Positions 6,777 to 7,308 of a DNA stretch of 7,308 nucleotides are shown piece by piece (within the stretch, counting starts at the first letter, position 1; each line of letters opens with the position of its first letter). The position numbers and the translations under genes are program-made. This DNA is from DASUSF01 sp036375275 (GTDB taxonomy: Bacteria; Pseudomonadota; Alphaproteobacteria; Geminicoccales; Geminicoccaceae). The stretch covers positions 1-7,308 of the forward strand of contig DASUSF010000328.1 in the NCBI GenBank assembly GCA_036375275.1. The letters run 5' to 3'. Below the pieces are notes generated by a model. The model searched no databases, was not told where the DNA came from, and saw nothing but the letters and a program-made list of their open reading frames with translations.

Positions 6777-6794
6777 ATGACACGGCGATGACAG
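6777..6794 (-). promoter_or_regulatory. Pho-box-like PhoB site upstream of ugpB
   Basis: The minus strand reads CTGTCAT (6794-6788), CGCC, GTGTCAT (6783-6777): two 7-bp direct repeats with a 4-bp gap, the exact 11-bp periodicity of the PhoB recognition element. The first repeat matches the consensus CTGTCAT fully, the second at 6 of 7. It ends 72 bp before the ugpB ATG. Ugp transporters are known Pho-regulon members in E. coli and several alphaproteobacteria, so position and neighbour agree. No convincing -10 is seen 10 nt downstream (CAGAGA), which lowers certainty about the mode of action. Confidence 0.65.
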
Positions 6795-6816
6795 CCGCCC
6801 GGACCCCGGCTGTCAA
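6788..6816 (-). promoter_or_regulatory. Sigma-70-like promoter candidate for ugpB overlapping the Pho box
   Basis: On the minus strand a perfect TTGACA (6816-6811) is followed after 17 nt by TGTCAT (6793-6788, 4/6 to the -10). Transcription would begin near 6781. The -10 lies inside the first PhoB half-site. The two elements also form the arms of a 9-bp inverted repeat, TGACAGCCG (6789-6797) and CGGCTGTCA (6807-6815), which may inflate the promoter match or be an operator in its own right. Confidence 0.45.
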
Positions 6817-6830
6817 CGATAACCCCGCCA

Positions 6831-6866
6831 CGGGCGGCAGGCGTCCGCCCGCCGGGGAGCCCGGCG
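6831..6866. repeat. Two overlapping GC-rich stem-loops between tRNA-Thr and ugpB
   Basis: CGGGCGG (6831-6837) pairs with CCGCCCG (6845-6851) across 7 nt, and CGCCGGG (6850-6856) pairs with CCCGGCG (6860-6866) across 3 nt. The stems share two bases. They follow the tRNA gene on the minus strand by about 40 nt and could mark the end of the tRNA transcript, but neither is followed by a T-run, so an intrinsic terminator is not shown. Confidence 0.35.
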
Positions 6867-6904
6867 CGCCTCCCTTGCGCTTCCGGGCGGCTGCCCCGTC
6901 GCGG

Positions 6905-6977
6905 TGCCGGCGGCAGGACTCGAACCCGCAACCTCCCGCTTACAAGGCGGATGCTCTACCAGTTGAGCTACGCCGGC
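6905..6977 (-). tRNA. tRNA-Thr (anticodon TGT)
   Basis: The full cloverleaf folds by eye, 73 nt. Acceptor stem 6971-6977 with 6906-6912 (7 perfect pairs), D-arm GCTC/GAGC with an 8-nt loop, anticodon stem 6947-6951 with 6935-6939 (one G-T pair) and loop CTTGTAA, anticodon TGT, 5-nt variable loop, T-arm with loop TTCGAGT, and discriminator A at 6905. The 3' CCA is not encoded, so it must be added after transcription. It reads ACA and, by wobble, other Thr codons. It lies upstream of ugpB on the same strand. tRNA-Thr genes can serve as integration sites, but no integrase or duplicated 3' end is seen. Confidence 0.96.
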
Positions 6978-7000
6978 ATGCCAGGGCGACTACGAGCGGC

Positions 7001-7027
7001 TTTAGACGTCCTGGACCGTCCCGGCAA
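7001..7027 (-). promoter_or_regulatory. Candidate promoter for tRNA-Thr
   Basis: On the minus strand TTGCCG (7027-7022) precedes TCTAAA (7006-7001) by 15 nt. This is the only A/T-rich stretch upstream of the tRNA, and it would start transcription near 6995, about 18 nt before the mature 5' end. The spacing is short and the match partial. Confidence 0.35.
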
Positions 7028-7065
7028 GCCCGGGGAACCCCTGCTCGGGCCGCCTGCGGGGCGCG

Positions 7066-7162
7066 GTTTCCTCACGACCGGGAGCCGCCACCGGTCGGCT
7101 CCGGTCCCGAGGGGCGGTGGGGGTGCCGCGGCCTTGACGCCGTTCAGCCGTCGTGAGGAAAC
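7066..7162. repeat. Widely spaced 13-bp perfect inverted repeat, with an inner hairpin, in the divergent promoter region
   Basis: GTTTCCTCACGAC (7066-7078) and GTCGTGAGGAAAC (7150-7162) are exact reverse complements separated by 71 bp. The arm centres are 84 bp apart, about eight helical turns. Between them GGAGCCG (7081-7087) and CGGCTCC (7096-7102) form a 7-bp stem with an 8-nt loop, extendable by three pairs past a bulged G. The right arm overlaps the -10 of a promoter candidate (TTGACG at 7134-7139). Paired operator sites or a folded leader are both possible. Confidence 0.6.
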
Positions 7163-7163
7163 T
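7134..7163 (+). promoter_or_regulatory. Candidate promoter for the gene starting at 7215
   Basis: TTGACG (7134-7139, 5/6 to the -35) is followed after 18 nt by GAAACT (7158-7163, 3/6 to the -10). Transcription would start near 7170, about 45 nt before the ATG at 7215. The -10 is weak and lies in the right arm of the 13-bp inverted repeat. Confidence 0.3.
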
Positions 7164-7214
7164 GTGCCCTCGGCCCGTCAGACGCCGACAATCATCGAGA
7201 GGCGGACATACCGC

Positions 7215-7308
7215 ATGCCCGGCGCGACGAGACGCCTCTCCCTCCGTCTCCGGCCCGTTCTCCGGTCTCTCGCGCCGCTCCCGGTCGCGATCCTGCTCGC
7301 CTCCGGGG
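7215..7308 (+). CDS. N-terminus of a probable secreted or membrane protein (partial, cut by window end)
   Basis: From the ATG at 7215 the frame stays open to the edge: 31 codons. The peptide has an Arg-rich start (RRLSLRLRP) followed by a hydrophobic run (LAPLPVAILLASG), resembling a signal peptide or first membrane segment. A GAGAGG element at 7197-7202 lies 12 nt upstream, a little far. The same frame is open further back, and a GTG at 7164 sits 5-6 nt after a GAGG (7155-7158), so a start 17 codons earlier is possible. The product cannot be named. It is transcribed away from tRNA-Thr. Confidence 0.5.
   Translation, partial: MPGATRRLSLRLRPVLRSLAPLPVAILLASG

Noticed and set aside
5602..6831. 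Minus-strand ORF (409 codons) overlapping ugpB in another frame
   Set aside because: It is an Arg-rich out-of-frame reading of the ugpB gene without domain similarity.
6905..6977. tRNA-Thr as the attachment site of an integrated element
   Set aside because: No integrase gene, no repeat of the tRNA 3' end in the window, and the neighbouring genes are ordinary.

Overview
The window is GC-rich (well above 60% by eye), with dense GC-ending codons and clean gene-sized ORFs. Protein content suggests an alphaproteobacterium, possibly Rhodospirillales-like: a Ugp glycerol-3-phosphate importer, a membrane-anchored coiled-coil protein resembling the N-terminal half of alphaproteobacterial M23 peptidases, and a tRNA-Thr(TGT) without an encoded CCA. 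No insertion sequence, phage gene or CRISPR array was seen.

Layout from left to right. 1-860 (minus) is the N-terminal part of a membrane-anchored coiled-coil protein that runs off the left edge. 861-1036 is its leader, with a plausible promoter, two small palindromes and a possible 9-codon leader ORF. 1037-2122 (minus) is ugpC, the ABC ATPase. 2124-2972 (minus) is ugpE, a permease whose stop lies 1 nt from the ugpC start. 2973-3202 is a divergent control region. 3203-4342 (plus) is a serine hydrolase of the class C beta-lactamase / DD-peptidase fold. 4358-5359 (minus) is ugpA, the second permease. 5379-6704 (minus) is ugpB, the periplasmic binding protein. 6705-6904 holds a Pho-box-like element overlapping a sigma-70-like promoter, plus GC-rich stem-loops. 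6905-6977 (minus) is tRNA-Thr(TGT). 6978-7214 is a divergent promoter region with a 13-bp perfect inverted repeat. 7215-7308 (plus) is the first 31 codons of a probable secreted or membrane protein.

UgpB captures sn-glycerol-3-phosphate or glycerophosphodiesters in the periplasm, UgpA and UgpE form the membrane channel and UgpC supplies ATP hydrolysis. The gene order is the usual B-A-E-C, but a convergent-then-divergent serine hydrolase gene splits it into ugpBA and ugpEC. The split is the main oddity of the window: ugpEC either needs its own promoter (a candidate overlaps a CTGTCGACAG palindrome at 3065-3074) or is expressed by readthrough antisense to the hydrolase. The best regulatory signal is the CTGTCAT-N4-GTGTCAT direct repeat upstream of ugpB, which points to phosphate-starvation (PhoB) control. 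I did not find a clearly new multi-gene system.
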